Shown: positions 16,641 to 26,339, numbered from the stretch's first letter. The stretch is DNA of 64,000 bases from Flavobacteriales bacterium UBA4422 (GCA_002389645.1 DGQE01000012.1:146064-210063); one strand, 5' to 3'. Made by a program: numbers and translations. Notes: a model not told the origin generated them from the sequence alone.

Positions 16641-16648
16641 TAACTTCG
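16641..16648 (+). promoter_or_regulatory. Bacteroidota -7 element variant (TAACTTCG)
   Basis: Matches TAnnTTCG, seven bases before ATG 16656, implying a very short or absent leader. No good -33 match is visible. Confidence 0.45.
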
Positions 16649-16655
16649 TGTATGT

Positions 16656-17210
16656 ATGGCTGGGATGATAAAACGCTTTTTTCTGAATAGATTATCCGGA
16701 CTTGTGGTCTTATCTTTCTTTAGTATCACAACATTAGCTCAAGGTTTAGAAACTTATGATAGCAGTCCTAAAACGGATTGGAAAGACAAGTTTTATGTTG
16801 GAGGCAATGTTGGAGCACAATTCGGAACCTTCACTTTCATAAATTTAGCACCATTGGTAGGCTTTAAAATAACTGATCGATTTTCAATAGGAACACAAAT
16901 CCAGTACCAATACTTTAGAGATAACAGCGTAGCTTCTTTTGAATCCCACGTATTTGGATACTCAGGTTTCGCGCGCTTTTTCTTTACTCAAAATCTTTTT
17001 GCACATACAGAATACCAAGTGCTTAACGGTCGTTTTGATAATTCAGGACAACGTTCTAACATTCCCAACTTATTCATTGGCGGTGGTTACATGTATCCTA
17101 TTTCAGACAATGTTAGCTTTGGTATAGTTGCGTTATATGAGGTGTTAAGAAGAACGTATTCGCCATATAGAAACCCAACAATTAATGTTGGAGTCAATGT
17201 TGGGCTCTAA
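16656..17210 (+). CDS. Small outer-membrane beta-barrel-like protein
   Basis: A 184-residue protein with a signal peptide ending TLAQ and a body of alternating amphipathic strands: FYVGGNVGAQFGTFTFINLAPLVGFKI, FSIGTQIQYQYF, VFGYSGFARFFF, LFIGGGYMYPI, VSFGIVALYEVL. It ends in VGVNVGL. This is the pattern of an 8-stranded outer-membrane barrel, by composition only. Start at 16656 or ATG 16665. The downstream gene start at 17257 lies 46 bases after its stop. Confidence 0.75.
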   Translation: MAGMIKRFFLNRLSGLVVLSFFSITTLAQGLETYDSSPKTDWKDKFYVGGNVGAQFGTFTFINLAPLVGFKITDRFSIGTQIQYQYFRDNSVASFESHVFGYSGFARFFFTQNLFAHTEYQVLNGRFDNSGQRSNIPNLFIGGGYMYPISDNVSFGIVALYEVLRRTYSPYRNPTINVGVNVGL

Positions 17211-17256
17211 TAAGAGCAGAGAGTTTTATTATTGTACCTTGATTAAAACCATTTTT

Positions 17257-17742
17257 ATGAAGCTTCATATCACGCTCGTTATTTCCATCTTGATCAGTCT
17301 AACAGCTCAATCCGTTCACGGTCAGGGAGCTTGTTCAACAACACTAGAATCCATAGAAAATGCTTCCATGGAAGAAGCAAGTTCTGAATTCAGAAGACTT
17401 CTCTCTTATCGAAACCCATACTGCGATACAACAGGCAGCGATTTCGAAAAATTAATGAAGAAAGTAAGTGGGCAGTTGCTCGATTCAAAAGCTAGCACTG
17501 AGACCATTCTTAACACCATGGGCGAGCCTTATTACAAAGGATCTTTAGCCGACTATGAAAACCAAAAAGTAACCATTGGTCGAAATGGTAAACCTTCAGG
17601 AAAATCTCTTCCACCGTCATACAAGCTTCCAGCGGGAGAATATTTTGTGGTTTACTTATGGAGAAAAAAAGACTATCTAATTTTTGCGTTGAAAGGAGGA
17701 AATACAGTCACGACTAAATGGTGGACAAAAGGAGATTACTAA
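17257..17742 (+). CDS. Periplasmic protein, BamE/SmpA-like appearance
   Basis: A 161-residue protein with a signal peptide ending VHGQG, started at ATG 17257. A longer frame opens at 17185, inside the preceding gene, but the signal peptide argues for the later start. The region ETILNTMGEPYYKGSLADYE followed by YFVVYLWRKKDYLIFALKGGN resembles small BamE/SmpA-fold proteins, in which MGEP marks the hinge; this is a weak resemblance. The next gene starts directly after its stop (17742/17743), so they form an operon. Function not assigned. Confidence 0.7.
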   Translation: MKLHITLVISILISLTAQSVHGQGACSTTLESIENASMEEASSEFRRLLSYRNPYCDTTGSDFEKLMKKVSGQLLDSKASTETILNTMGEPYYKGSLADYENQKVTIGRNGKPSGKSLPPSYKLPAGEYFVVYLWRKKDYLIFALKGGNTVTTKWWTKGDY

Positions 17743-18201
17743 ATGAAAAAATCAATTTTCATAATAGCTCTGGTCGCGTTTATCTGGTCTTGCAACCAAC
17801 ATCAAGACAATGCTAATGTTTCTAAACCATCTGCAGATCCTGAATCAGGAATGGCCATTATCAATGGTGTTGAGCGCAGTGAGCTAGCATTACTGATGCG
17901 CAAGATGTATGACGAGATGAAATTGGTGAAAGACTCTATTAATCGAGGATACACCGTTAAAACAGATTTCTATGACGAGTTCAAGCGTATTCAAACAGCG
18001 CATGCCACTGAACCAGAAAAAATAGACGACACTTATCAAGCAATGGCAGTAGCATTTCTGGATAATTACGCTTCATTTGAGCAAACAGCCGAAAACCAAA
18101 CGGAAGCATTCAATATCATGCTTCAAAATTGTCTGGTGTGCCACCAGCAAAAATGCCCGGGGCCTGTGAAGGCGATTAATAAGCTGAAGATTCGCCCTTA
18201 G
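17743..18201 (+). CDS. c-type cytochrome lipoprotein, C-terminal heme site
   Basis: A 152-residue lipoprotein (lipobox IWSC, Cys17). The predicted helical body ends with one heme-binding CxxCH at residues 130-134 (CLVCH). Location of the heme motif near the C-terminus of a helical protein resembles cytochrome c'/c556-type proteins. The axial ligand is not evident, and a Cys follows at residue 138. It abuts the preceding periplasmic protein gene with no gap. A role as a small periplasmic electron carrier is inferred. Confidence 0.8.
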   Translation: MKKSIFIIALVAFIWSCNQHQDNANVSKPSADPESGMAIINGVERSELALLMRKMYDEMKLVKDSINRGYTVKTDFYDEFKRIQTAHATEPEKIDDTYQAMAVAFLDNYASFEQTAENQTEAFNIMLQNCLVCHQQKCPGPVKAINKLKIRP

Positions 18202-18329
18202 TCTAATCGTTCAGGCTTTTTGTCAAACGAACTCACTTTCTAAAAACTAGCTCCATTTCATTGGTAGAAATATCAAATGTCATGACTTAGCTCATGTTTG
18301 TTTTGCCCTTTCTACCGCACCTTTAGTGT

Positions 18330-19694
18330 ATGGAAGCAACACTGACCTTTTACGGAGCGGCTGGAACTGTTACCGGATCAAAAACACTTTTTGAATATGC
18401 CGGTAAAAAGGTGTTGATCGATTGTGGTTTATTTCAAGGGCTTAAAAATCTTCGTCTTCAGAATTGGGCCGATTTCCCAATAAAAGCGAGTGCTATTGAC
18501 GCTGTTATACTAACTCATGCGCATTTAGATCATTGTGGCTACTTACCAAAACTGGTTCGAGAAGGATTTAGTGGGCCAATTCATTGTACACCTCCCACGG
18601 CCGATTTAACCAAGATCATTCTCGAAGACAGTGCTAAAATTCAAGAAGAAGAGGCAGATAGGGCAAATCGTTATGGTTACACTTCCCATGCTGAGGCAAA
18701 ACCACTCTATACAGTTGACAATGTAAAGCAAACTTTACCGCTTTTGGTAAGGCACGAATTCAGCGAATGGGTTTTACTGGATAATGAAATCAAATTTCAA
18801 ATGCACAATGCCGGACACATATTAGGTTCGGCATTGGTTGAATTGAAGTTTGGAGAACAAACCATCGTTTTTACAGGTGATTTAGGCACGTATCACCCCT
18901 TACTTTTAAATCCGCCCAAACATCTCAAAAGAGCAGATTATATTGAAACAGAATCTACTTATGGCGATCGACTGCACCCCGAAAGAGAAGCCATAGAAGA
19001 ATTGAAAGAAGCCGTTTTAAAAGCAGACAGCAAAAATGGCGTCCTCATCATCCCGACTTTTGCTGTAGAACGAGCTCAAGAGATTATTTATCTGCTCACT
19101 TTACTAAAGTATCAAGATTTAATTCCAGAAATACCTGTCTTTTTGGACAGTCCAATGGGAGCAAATGCCACGGAGGTATTTTTAAATCATCCTGGGTGGC
19201 ATACACTAGGCGAAAAAAGGTGCAAAGAGATGTGCCATAACATCATCATTGTGAAGGACATCCAACAATCAAAGTCTATTTTGAACTCAAACAGTCCGAA
19301 AATCGTTTTAGCAGGAAGTGGAATGGTATCTGGTGGGCGAGTATTGCACTACTTGGCGAATCATATTAGTAACCCTGAAACTACAGTTCTTTTGGCCGGA
19401 TTCCAAGCAGAAGGTACAAGAGGAAGGCAACTACAAGAAGGAGTGCATGAAATCAAATTCTTTGGTCAATGGCACAGCGTTAAGGCCGAAATTATTCAAA
19501 CAGCAGGACTCTCAGCTCATGCCGATCAAAATGACATAATGAAATGGCTCGGGCAATTTGACAAAACCACCAAGAAGGTATTCATCAACCACGGAGAGCC
19601 GATGGCAAGTCATTCATTAAAACTGAAGATTAAGGATGTCTTAAATCTTGAAAGTCAAGTCGTAGAAAGCGGAACAACTTATTCATTGGAATAA
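18330..19694 (+). CDS. Beta-CASP metallo-beta-lactamase RNA-processing exonuclease
   Basis: A 454-residue cytoplasmic metallo-beta-lactamase protein. The metal motif is HAHLDH (H63, H65, D67, H68). Further family features are NAGHILGSALVEL, FTGDLG, the RNA-specificity beta-CASP insert including a DSPMGANATEVF stretch, and GSGMVSGGRVL. The C-terminus includes GLSAHADQNDI and a VFINHGEP motif typical of the YSH1/CPSF73-like bacterial group. It likely acts on RNA, but the specific substrate is unknown. A hairpin follows the stop codon and is shared with the convergent fasciclin gene. Confidence 0.92.
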   Translation: MEATLTFYGAAGTVTGSKTLFEYAGKKVLIDCGLFQGLKNLRLQNWADFPIKASAIDAVILTHAHLDHCGYLPKLVREGFSGPIHCTPPTADLTKIILEDSAKIQEEEADRANRYGYTSHAEAKPLYTVDNVKQTLPLLVRHEFSEWVLLDNEIKFQMHNAGHILGSALVELKFGEQTIVFTGDLGTYHPLLLNPPKHLKRADYIETESTYGDRLHPEREAIEELKEAVLKADSKNGVLIIPTFAVERAQEIIYLLTLLKYQDLIPEIPVFLDSPMGANATEVFLNHPGWHTLGEKRCKEMCHNIIIVKDIQQSKSILNSNSPKIVLAGSGMVSGGRVLHYLANHISNPETTVLLAGFQAEGTRGRQLQEGVHEIKFFGQWHSVKAEIIQTAGLSAHADQNDIMKWLGQFDKTTKKVFINHGEPMASHSLKLKIKDVLNLESQVVESGTTYSLE

Positions 19695-19722
19695 AAAAAG
19701 CCCAGCGTAATGCTGGGCTTCT
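19691..19722. terminator. Bidirectional terminator
   Basis: Perfect stem AAGCCCAGC/GCTGGGCTT with a five-base loop between two convergent genes. On the minus strand it is followed by seven T residues, a strong signal for the fasciclin gene. On the plus strand the T-run is interrupted by C. Confidence 0.85.
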
Positions 19723-19770
19723 CTTCTTACTAAACACAAAGTAAGACCTATATAACCACCTAAACTTCAA

Positions 19771-21327
19771 TTATTGTTTTACAATACGATGTGTGCTTGT
19801 ACCTTGATCTGTAATCAAGCTCAAAACATAAACTCCTTTGTTTAAAGAAGAAACATTAATACTGTTATTTGCAACACCATTCAATACTACTGAACCTTTA
19901 ATGTCAGTAATCTGAAAAGTAGTATTGCTTGTATTCGTGATGAATAAATCGTTTACCGCAGGATTTGGAAAAACGTTCATTTCCTGATTAATAACGTCTG
20001 ATGTTCCAAGAGGAGCAGGAACTAGAACCATATCAACAACATGCACTACTCCATTATCTGCAGAAACATCTGCTAATGTTACTGTAGCATCATTGATCAT
20101 AACACCATTTGACAAATCAACATTCACAGAAGCTCCGTTTAATGTGGCAACAGGGCCTGCAGTCAATTCAGTTGACAAAACAGTTCCAGAAACAACATGA
20201 TACAGAAGAATGTCTGAAAGATTTTCCAAAGCCAACAGTCCAGCAATATCTGTTGAAAGAGCCATTGCTAAATCGTCAAATGCTTCGTTGGTTGGAGCAA
20301 ACACTGTAAACTCAGCGAAAGGATCTGTCAAAGCAGGCAATAACTCAGCAGTAATAACCGCAGTGGCCAAAGAACTAAAACCATTATCCAATGCAACATC
20401 AACTACAGTCTCGTTTGGTAATACTGCTGCGTTAAGAACGTGTACAATACCATTATCAGAAGTAATATCTGCAGAGGTAACTTGAGCTTGATTCACAAAA
20501 ACATCTCCTTCAGACGTTTTAGTTAATTTCAATGAGTTTGTCATACTTAGAGGCATAACCACATCTCCATTTGTAATAGCAGCAGCATCAACTTCAGAAC
20601 CTAAAACATGGTAAGTCAAAACATCCGCTAAATTTGGTAGAGCAAGTATTCCTGCTAAGTCTGTTCCGAGAGCAGTTGCTAAATCGTCAAACGCTTCGTT
20701 TGTAGGAGCGAATACAGTAAGCTCAGCAAAAGGATTAGTTAACGCTGGAAGCAATTCTGCAGTAATAACAGCCGTTGCTAGTGTTGAAAAACCATTGTCA
20801 ATGGCAACATCTACTACTGTTTCGTTAGGAAGAATTACTGCACCTGTGGAATGAACCACGCCATTGTCAGCTGTTAAATCTGGAGTTTCAACCAATGCTT
20901 GGTTTACGTATACATCTCCTCCTAAAGTAACAGTAAGCTTAACTGTGTTTCCTGCGAATACAGGAGTCTCAATATCGCCATTTGTAAGAGCAGTTGAAGG
21001 AACAGTAACGCCCAAGACATGATAGGTAAGAATGTCACTGAGGTTCGGTAGAGCTAATAATCCGGCTATGTTTGTGCCTAGTTCTGTTGCTAAGGCATCA
21101 AAAGCATCGTTAGTTGGTGCAAAAACTGTAAATGTTCCACTTGGATCTTGTAAAACTACGTCAAGACCTTCCTGATCTAAAGCAGCTTTTAGAGATGTAT
21201 GATTTGGACTAGTTGCGATGATATCATCGTAAACATTAGTTTGTGCCAGTGAAATAGAGCCACTGATCATTAAAACTACCATTGCAAAGAGAGAAATCGC
21301 TTTTTTAAGAATAAAATTTTTTTTCAT
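19771..21327 (-). CDS. Secreted triple-fasciclin (FAS1) domain protein with T9SS tail
   Basis: A 518-residue extracellular adhesion-type protein. After a signal peptide (to about residue 28), three FAS1 domains of about 137 residues each follow, each containing TVFAPTNxAFDxLA, then LPNLxDxLTYHVL and a VVHxxxAVILPNE-type ending. The second and third domains are nearly identical over long stretches. A C-terminal T9SS domain starts near residue 440 (VFPNPAVNDLFI) and ends THRIVKQ. FAS1 proteins mediate cell or matrix adhesion. It is likely exported to the cell surface and is transcribed alone. Confidence 0.93.
   Translation of the reverse strand: MKKNFILKKAISLFAMVVLMISGSISLAQTNVYDDIIATSPNHTSLKAALDQEGLDVVLQDPSGTFTVFAPTNDAFDALATELGTNIAGLLALPNLSDILTYHVLGVTVPSTALTNGDIETPVFAGNTVKLTVTLGGDVYVNQALVETPDLTADNGVVHSTGAVILPNETVVDVAIDNGFSTLATAVITAELLPALTNPFAELTVFAPTNEAFDDLATALGTDLAGILALPNLADVLTYHVLGSEVDAAAITNGDVVMPLSMTNSLKLTKTSEGDVFVNQAQVTSADITSDNGIVHVLNAAVLPNETVVDVALDNGFSSLATAVITAELLPALTDPFAEFTVFAPTNEAFDDLAMALSTDIAGLLALENLSDILLYHVVSGTVLSTELTAGPVATLNGASVNVDLSNGVMINDATVTLADVSADNGVVHVVDMVLVPAPLGTSDVINQEMNVFPNPAVNDLFITNTSNTTFQITDIKGSVVLNGVANNSINVSSLNKGVYVLSLITDQGTSTHRIVKQ
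20010..21240 (-). repeat. Three tandem FAS1-coding repeats, 411-base period
   Basis: Matching anchor segments begin at about 20291, 20702 and 21113 on the plus strand, exactly 411 bases (137 codons) apart. Copies two and three are most similar at protein level (shared AVITAELLPALT). Confidence 0.8.
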
Positions 21328-21580
21328 GTTGATATTTTTTGTTTAATGTTTGGTTAAAATAACTAAACACCTTAGACGCAACATGGTTCACAAAAGGTTG
21401 GTAAAAGTTATTGAAAGACTCTATTATAATCGCAAAAAAAAGGGCTAAAACTAACTTTAAACGCAAATAAAAGGGGACTTACAGCTGATTTCTAAAAATA
21501 TCTTAATATTGAAGATTATTTCACTTCAACTTATTTTGTTTAACAAAATGACACTTCGGTTAAACTAAAAATTAGGCTAA

Positions 21581-22126
21581 CTATCCTTGAAAAGGTAATT
21601 CCTTAATAATCGAGTATCGCCCCTCCAGCTCTCTTCGCATGACTCTCAGTTCGGTAACTTCAAATCGAGCTTGAAATAGGCGGTTCACAAACAACTCCTT
21701 CGATTGCTTAAACTTAGAGCCAAGCTCACGACCGATGGTCATATGCGGATTCTTCGCTTTTGGTTGCCAACCTTTCTTACTCGGCAATCCATCGCATGAA
21801 CGTTCGCAAGTACTAGTGAATTCTCTGACTTTTTGCGAATCTGCCAACCGCGCATAAACAGTATGAGGCTTAAAACTGCCAAATCCATCCAATGCTATAT
21901 TAAACGGCTTTGCATGAGCGCAGACATACTGCATTCGTTCTAAGAGCATATCTTCCTTTAGCTGGGTGAGTATAATACTACCGATGGTTATGTGCGGGTC
22001 GGAATGAAGACTTGAAAATTCACCAATAGCTTGACTAAGCTCCTTTTTAAAGGTAATTATCTGATCAGACACAATAGAATCTGGGTTGATCACGAATAAA
22101 TACTGATAATAAATTGAATCGTTCAT
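21581..22126 (-). CDS. 2'-5' RNA ligase/2H phosphoesterase family protein
   Basis: A 181-residue protein with the two HxT/S motifs that define the 2H superfamily: PHITIGS near residue 44 and PHMTIGR near residue 128. The spacing and the intervening RLADSQ strand fit the LigT/2H fold, which joins or cleaves 2'-5' or cyclic phosphodiester bonds. Substrate unknown. The gene is divergent from the following NTF2-like gene (103 bases to its ATG) and separated by about 250 bases from the FAS1 gene. Confidence 0.85.
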   Translation of the reverse strand: MNDSIYYQYLFVINPDSIVSDQIITFKKELSQAIGEFSSLHSDPHITIGSIILTQLKEDMLLERMQYVCAHAKPFNIALDGFGSFKPHTVYARLADSQKVREFTSTCERSCDGLPSKKGWQPKAKNPHMTIGRELGSKFKQSKELFVNRLFQARFEVTELRVMRRELEGRYSIIKELPFQG

Positions 22127-22228
22127 TGAGCGTATGCGAATGTTGTGATTTCCATGAATGTGCGATGCTTAGATGATAAGGATTGAACCTAAATAGCAGA
22201 ATTTGGTTTGATTTTAAAAATAGATCCT

Positions 22229-22627
22229 ATGCAACTTCCACGAATATTAACACTTTGCAGTTTTGTGCTTGTCACTTCACTCATAAAAGCACAAGAAACT
22301 ACTTTAGATATAGTTCAACAACAACTCGACACCTACAATGAACAAGATGTCGATGGGTTTGCCAGTTTATTTGCAGAGAACGCCCAAGTTTTTATGGCAC
22401 TGAATGAAGCCGATCCTACAATGAATGGCAGAGAAGAAATTCGAGCACGGTATGGAAAGATGTTCGCTGAAAACCCAAAAAACAAATCAACTCTGATGGG
22501 AAGAATGGTTCAAGGCAACTATGTTTTCGATCATGAATTGATTTCCGGAAGAAAAGACACTTTTAAAATTATGGCCATCTATGAAGTAAAAGACGGATTT
22601 ATCCAACGTTGTTGGTTTATTAAATAA
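22229..22627 (+). CDS. Secreted NTF2/SnoaL-like protein
   Basis: A 132-residue protein from ATG 22229, with a signal peptide ending SLIKAQ. The frame opens at TTG 22208, which is a poorer start. The remaining residues fit the SnoaL-like fold: LDTYNEQDVDGFASLFAENAQVF, GREEIRARYGKMFAENP and an IMAIYEVKDGFIQRCWFIK ending. A periplasmic ligand-binding or stress-related role is possible; nothing specific can be assigned. It stands alone, with no obvious operon partner. Confidence 0.82.
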   Translation: MQLPRILTLCSFVLVTSLIKAQETTLDIVQQQLDTYNEQDVDGFASLFAENAQVFMALNEADPTMNGREEIRARYGKMFAENPKNKSTLMGRMVQGNYVFDHELISGRKDTFKIMAIYEVKDGFIQRCWFIK

Positions 22628-22932
22628 TTTGAAAACATTAAAACACAGCGATTTCTTCTCTGGTCTTGAAGCCTCACGTGTTGAATCAAAGTGATTTTAT
22701 AGCGGAGATTAGAGTTCATTCACAAATGCTGTCAGAAAAAAAAGAACCTCTTCAAGCACGACAAAAAATAAAATTCACCTTGCAAAATAGAATTCCTTGA
22801 CAAAAGATTGATCTTAAATCAAATGAGAAGACTCAAAGCAAATAGAAAAAATGAAATGGCCGATGGCTTTCACCATCGCTTTTTGCGATTTTATTAATCT
22901 TCACCCTTCGGCTCCGCTCAGGGTTTCTCTAA
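22628..22932. other. Intergenic region, 305 bases
   Basis: No credible gene. It contains the terminator-like hairpin at 22861-22884 and, close to the mutase stop, a short imperfect GC-rich palindrome (ACCCT...AGGGT, about 22902-22926). The rest is AT-rich and I see nothing else in it. Confidence 0.6.
22861..22884. terminator. Putative terminator hairpin
   Basis: Stem CGATGG/CCATCG with a six-base loop, followed by CTTTTT on the plus strand and preceded by an A-rich stretch. Could serve the minus-strand mutase gene or the plus-strand NTF2-like gene. Confidence 0.5.
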
Positions 22933-25900
22933 TTACATATTACGTCTGTATTGGCCGCCAACCTCAAATAGTGAATCGGTGATCTGGCCTAAGGAAGAAT
23001 ACTTGCACACCTCCATCAGTTCTTCAAACATGTTTCGGTTGTTGATCGCTGCCAATTGTAAGTTGCGCAAAAGATCTTCTTGCTTGTCGCCATAGGCTTC
23101 TTGCAAACGATTCTTCATCGCAATCTGATATTGCTTCTCTTCTTCTGTCGCACGAATGACTTCTCTTGGGAGAACTGTTGGACTTCCCTTAGAACTCAAG
23201 AAGGTATTCACCCCAATGATTGGGAACTCACCTGTATGCTTTAAGGTTTCGTAGTACAAACTTTCTTCTTGAATCTTACTGCGCTGGTACATGGTTTCCA
23301 TTGCGCCCAATACTCCACCTCGCTCTGTAATTCTATCAAACTCAATCAAAACAGCTTCTTCTACCAACTCGGTCAACTCTTCAATGATGAACGAACCTTG
23401 CAATGGATTTTCATTTTTCGCTAATCCCAATTCTCTGTTGATGATCAACTGAATGGCCATTGCCCTGCGCACACTCTCTTCTGTTGGTGTAGTAATTGCC
23501 TCATCATAAGCATTGGTATGCAGTGAATTGCAGTTATCGTAAATCGCATACAATGCCTGAAGTGTAGTTCGGATGTCGTTAAAATCGATCTCTTGTGCGT
23601 GTAAACTTCTTCCACTAGTTTGAATGTGGTATTTCAGCATTTGAGCTCGCGCGTTCGCCCCGTATTTTTTAGCTAAAGCTTTTGACCAAATCCTTCGCGC
23701 AACACGACCAATCACTGCGTATTCTGGATCGATTCCATTGCTAAAGAAGAAACTTAAGTTTGGTCCAAACGCATTGATGTCCATCCCTCTACTTAAGTAG
23801 TATTCTACGTAAGTGAATCCATTTGCAAGTGTGAACGCTAGCTGCGTGATTGGGTTCGCTCCAGCCTCAGCAATATGATAGCCACTGATAGAAACCGAGT
23901 AGAAATTACGTACAGCATGGTTGACGAAACTCTCTTGCACATCGCCCATCAATCGAAGGGCAAATTCTGTACTGAAAATACAGGTGTTTTGCGCTTGATC
24001 TTCTTTCAAGATGTCTGCTTGAACAGTTCCTCGAACAACGCTCATCGTCTCTTTCTTGATCTTTTCATAAACGCCTTTCTCAAGCACCAAATCACCCGTA
24101 ACACCCAAAAGCATTAAACCAAGGCCATCATTCCCTTCTGGCAATTCACCTTGATATTTTGGACGCTCAAGACCACGATCTTCCCAAATTTCTTTGAGTT
24201 TTGCCTCTATGTTTTTCTCCAATTTGTTGGCTACAATGTATTTCTCACATGCTTGATCAATGGCCGCATTCATAAAGAACCCAAGCAACATTGGAGCCGG
24301 ACCATTGATGGTCATCGAAACTGAGGTTTTAGGATCAGATAAGTCAAACCCGGAATACAACTTCTTGGCATCATCTAGACAGCATATGCTCACTCCAGAG
24401 TTTCCAACTTTACCATAAATATCAGGACGATGATCAGGATCGTTTCCATACAACGTAACCGAATCAAATGCTGTACTCAAACGTTTGGCTGGCATACCCA
24501 AACTGACATAGTGAAAACGTCTGTTGGTACGCTCTGGCCCGCCTTCTCCAGCAAACATTCTGGTTGGATCTTCACCTTCTCTTTTGAATGGAAACAAGCC
24601 AGCTGTATATGGGAACTTACCCGGAACATTCTCTTGCAATGTCCATCTTAAAATATCTCCCCAACTTCTGTATTTAGGAGTAGATATTTTAGGGATTTTG
24701 GATTGACTTAATGATAGAGAATGTGTGGCAATCTTGATTTCTTTATCGCGCACTTTAAACGAGTAGAATTCATCTTTATAGCGCTGCATTTCAGCTGAGA
24801 ATTTTTGAATAGAATCCCAGTTGTGCGGATCTAAATCTTTCTTGACTTGCTCGAATTTTTCTTCTAACGCTGAAATCAGATCAGCGCTTCCACTGCTATC
24901 TTTAATTTCTTCAATGGTTCTAGAAATCGCATACAATGAATCAGCGATTTGACTTTGCTCTTCCGTCCATTTATCATAAGCGCGATTGTTTTCAGCAATT
25001 TCACTTAAGTAGCGCGTTCTTGCTGGGGGAATGATGAAGATTTTCTCGCTCATCTCATCTGTTATTTCGAACGTGGACTTAAGTTCAGTTGCACTCGTTT
25101 TACTGACCAACAAATCCATGATGCTCTTATACAGCGTATTCATTCCCGGATCGTTGAATTGACTCGCAATAGTTCCAAAAACAGGAATTTGATCATCTGG
25201 GGTATCCCACAAATTATGGTTGCGCTTGTATTGCTTTTTCACATCTCGCAATGCATCGAGAGCTCCTCGCTTATCAAACTTATTTAAGGCAACGATGTCA
25301 GCAAAATCGAGCATATCGATTTTCTCCAACTGCGTTGCTGCGCCAAACTCAGGCGTCATAACATACAAACTGGCATCGCTGTGATCTAAAATTTCAGTAT
25401 CGCTCTGTCCGATTCCTGAAGTTTCTAAAATGATCAAGTCAAACTGAGCGGCTTTCAATATCGAAAGCGCTTCTTTGACGTGCTTGCTCAAGGCTAAATT
25501 ACTCTGACGCGTTGCTAACGATCGCATATAAACACGTTCATTGCGAATGGCATTCATTCTAATTCTATCGCCTAAAAGGGCTCCGCCTGTTCTCTTCTTC
25601 GATGGGTCCACACTAACAATTCCCAATGTTTTACTTGGAAAATCAACCAAGAATCTGCGCACTAATTCGTCCACCAAAGAACTCTTCCCTGCTCCGCCTG
25701 TTCCGGTTATTCCAAGAATCGGAACATTGTTCTTATCAGCCATGGCGTGAACTTTGGCCATTTCTTCTTGAGAGCCTTCTGGGTTATTCTCAGCTGCTGA
25801 AATTAGCCTAGCAATTGAACCTCTATCCTTTTCTACCAAATGAGAAACCTCACCGTTCAATGTCATTCCCGTTGGAAAGTCAGCTTGCTCCAGCATATCA

Positions 25901-26310
25901 TTGATCATACCTTGCAATCCCATAGATCTTCCATCGTCTGGATGGTACAACCGTGTAACTCCGTATGCATGTAATTCTTTGATCTCTTCCGGGAGTATAG
26001 TTCCTCCGCCTCCACCAAAAATCTTTATGTGGCTGACACCTTTTTCCTTCAGTAAATCATACATGTATTTGAAATACTCTACGTGACCTCCTTGATAGCT
26101 GGTCATCGCAATGGCTTGCGCATCCTCTTGAATAGCACAATTCACTACTTCCTCTACACTTCTATCGTGTCCCAAATGAATCACCTCAGCACCAGTGCTT
26201 TGTATGATTCTTCGCATGATGTTAATCGCTGCATCATGACCATCAAATAATGAGGCTGCAGTAACAATACGGATTTTATTCTTGGGAGTGTAGGGCTTTG
26301 CTTGTTCCAT
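22933..26310 (-). CDS. icmF: Fused isobutyryl-CoA mutase (IcmF)
   Basis: A 1125-residue fused enzyme that interconverts isobutyryl-CoA and n-butyryl-CoA using adenosylcobalamin. The order is: B12-binding domain (residues 1-150, with the DGHDAA cobalamin-ligand segment), G-protein chaperone domain (Walker A GTGGAGKSS, about 203-211, then SVDPSKKRTGGALLGDRI and NKFD), a linker, and the catalytic mutase domain (about 560-1110, with FPYTAGLFPF and GYHIAEAGANP). This single-chain layout is diagnostic of IcmF, which also loads and protects its own cobalamin. A -7 element lies upstream. It links branched-chain or fatty-acid catabolism to B12. Very secure as a family call. Confidence 0.95.
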   Translation of the reverse strand: MEQAKPYTPKNKIRIVTAASLFDGHDAAINIMRRIIQSTGAEVIHLGHDRSVEEVVNCAIQEDAQAIAMTSYQGGHVEYFKYMYDLLKEKGVSHIKIFGGGGGTILPEEIKELHAYGVTRLYHPDDGRSMGLQGMINDMLEQADFPTGMTLNGEVSHLVEKDRGSIARLISAAENNPEGSQEEMAKVHAMADKNNVPILGITGTGGAGKSSLVDELVRRFLVDFPSKTLGIVSVDPSKKRTGGALLGDRIRMNAIRNERVYMRSLATRQSNLALSKHVKEALSILKAAQFDLIILETSGIGQSDTEILDHSDASLYVMTPEFGAATQLEKIDMLDFADIVALNKFDKRGALDALRDVKKQYKRNHNLWDTPDDQIPVFGTIASQFNDPGMNTLYKSIMDLLVSKTSATELKSTFEITDEMSEKIFIIPPARTRYLSEIAENNRAYDKWTEEQSQIADSLYAISRTIEEIKDSSGSADLISALEEKFEQVKKDLDPHNWDSIQKFSAEMQRYKDEFYSFKVRDKEIKIATHSLSLSQSKIPKISTPKYRSWGDILRWTLQENVPGKFPYTAGLFPFKREGEDPTRMFAGEGGPERTNRRFHYVSLGMPAKRLSTAFDSVTLYGNDPDHRPDIYGKVGNSGVSICCLDDAKKLYSGFDLSDPKTSVSMTINGPAPMLLGFFMNAAIDQACEKYIVANKLEKNIEAKLKEIWEDRGLERPKYQGELPEGNDGLGLMLLGVTGDLVLEKGVYEKIKKETMSVVRGTVQADILKEDQAQNTCIFSTEFALRLMGDVQESFVNHAVRNFYSVSISGYHIAEAGANPITQLAFTLANGFTYVEYYLSRGMDINAFGPNLSFFFSNGIDPEYAVIGRVARRIWSKALAKKYGANARAQMLKYHIQTSGRSLHAQEIDFNDIRTTLQALYAIYDNCNSLHTNAYDEAITTPTEESVRRAMAIQLIINRELGLAKNENPLQGSFIIEELTELVEEAVLIEFDRITERGGVLGAMETMYQRSKIQEESLYYETLKHTGEFPIIGVNTFLSSKGSPTVLPREVIRATEEEKQYQIAMKNRLQEAYGDKQEDLLRNLQLAAINNRNMFEELMEVCKYSSLGQITDSLFEVGGQYRRNM

Positions 26311-26331
26311 AAAGAATGTGGTTTCGGGGAG

Positions 26332-26339
26332 CGAAAATA
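26332..26339 (-). promoter_or_regulatory. -7 element (TATTTTCG) for icmF
   Basis: Matches TAnnTTCG on the minus strand, 21 bases before ATG 26310, the expected place for a short leader. A CTG stands where the -33 TTG would be, at 19 bases. Confidence 0.5.
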
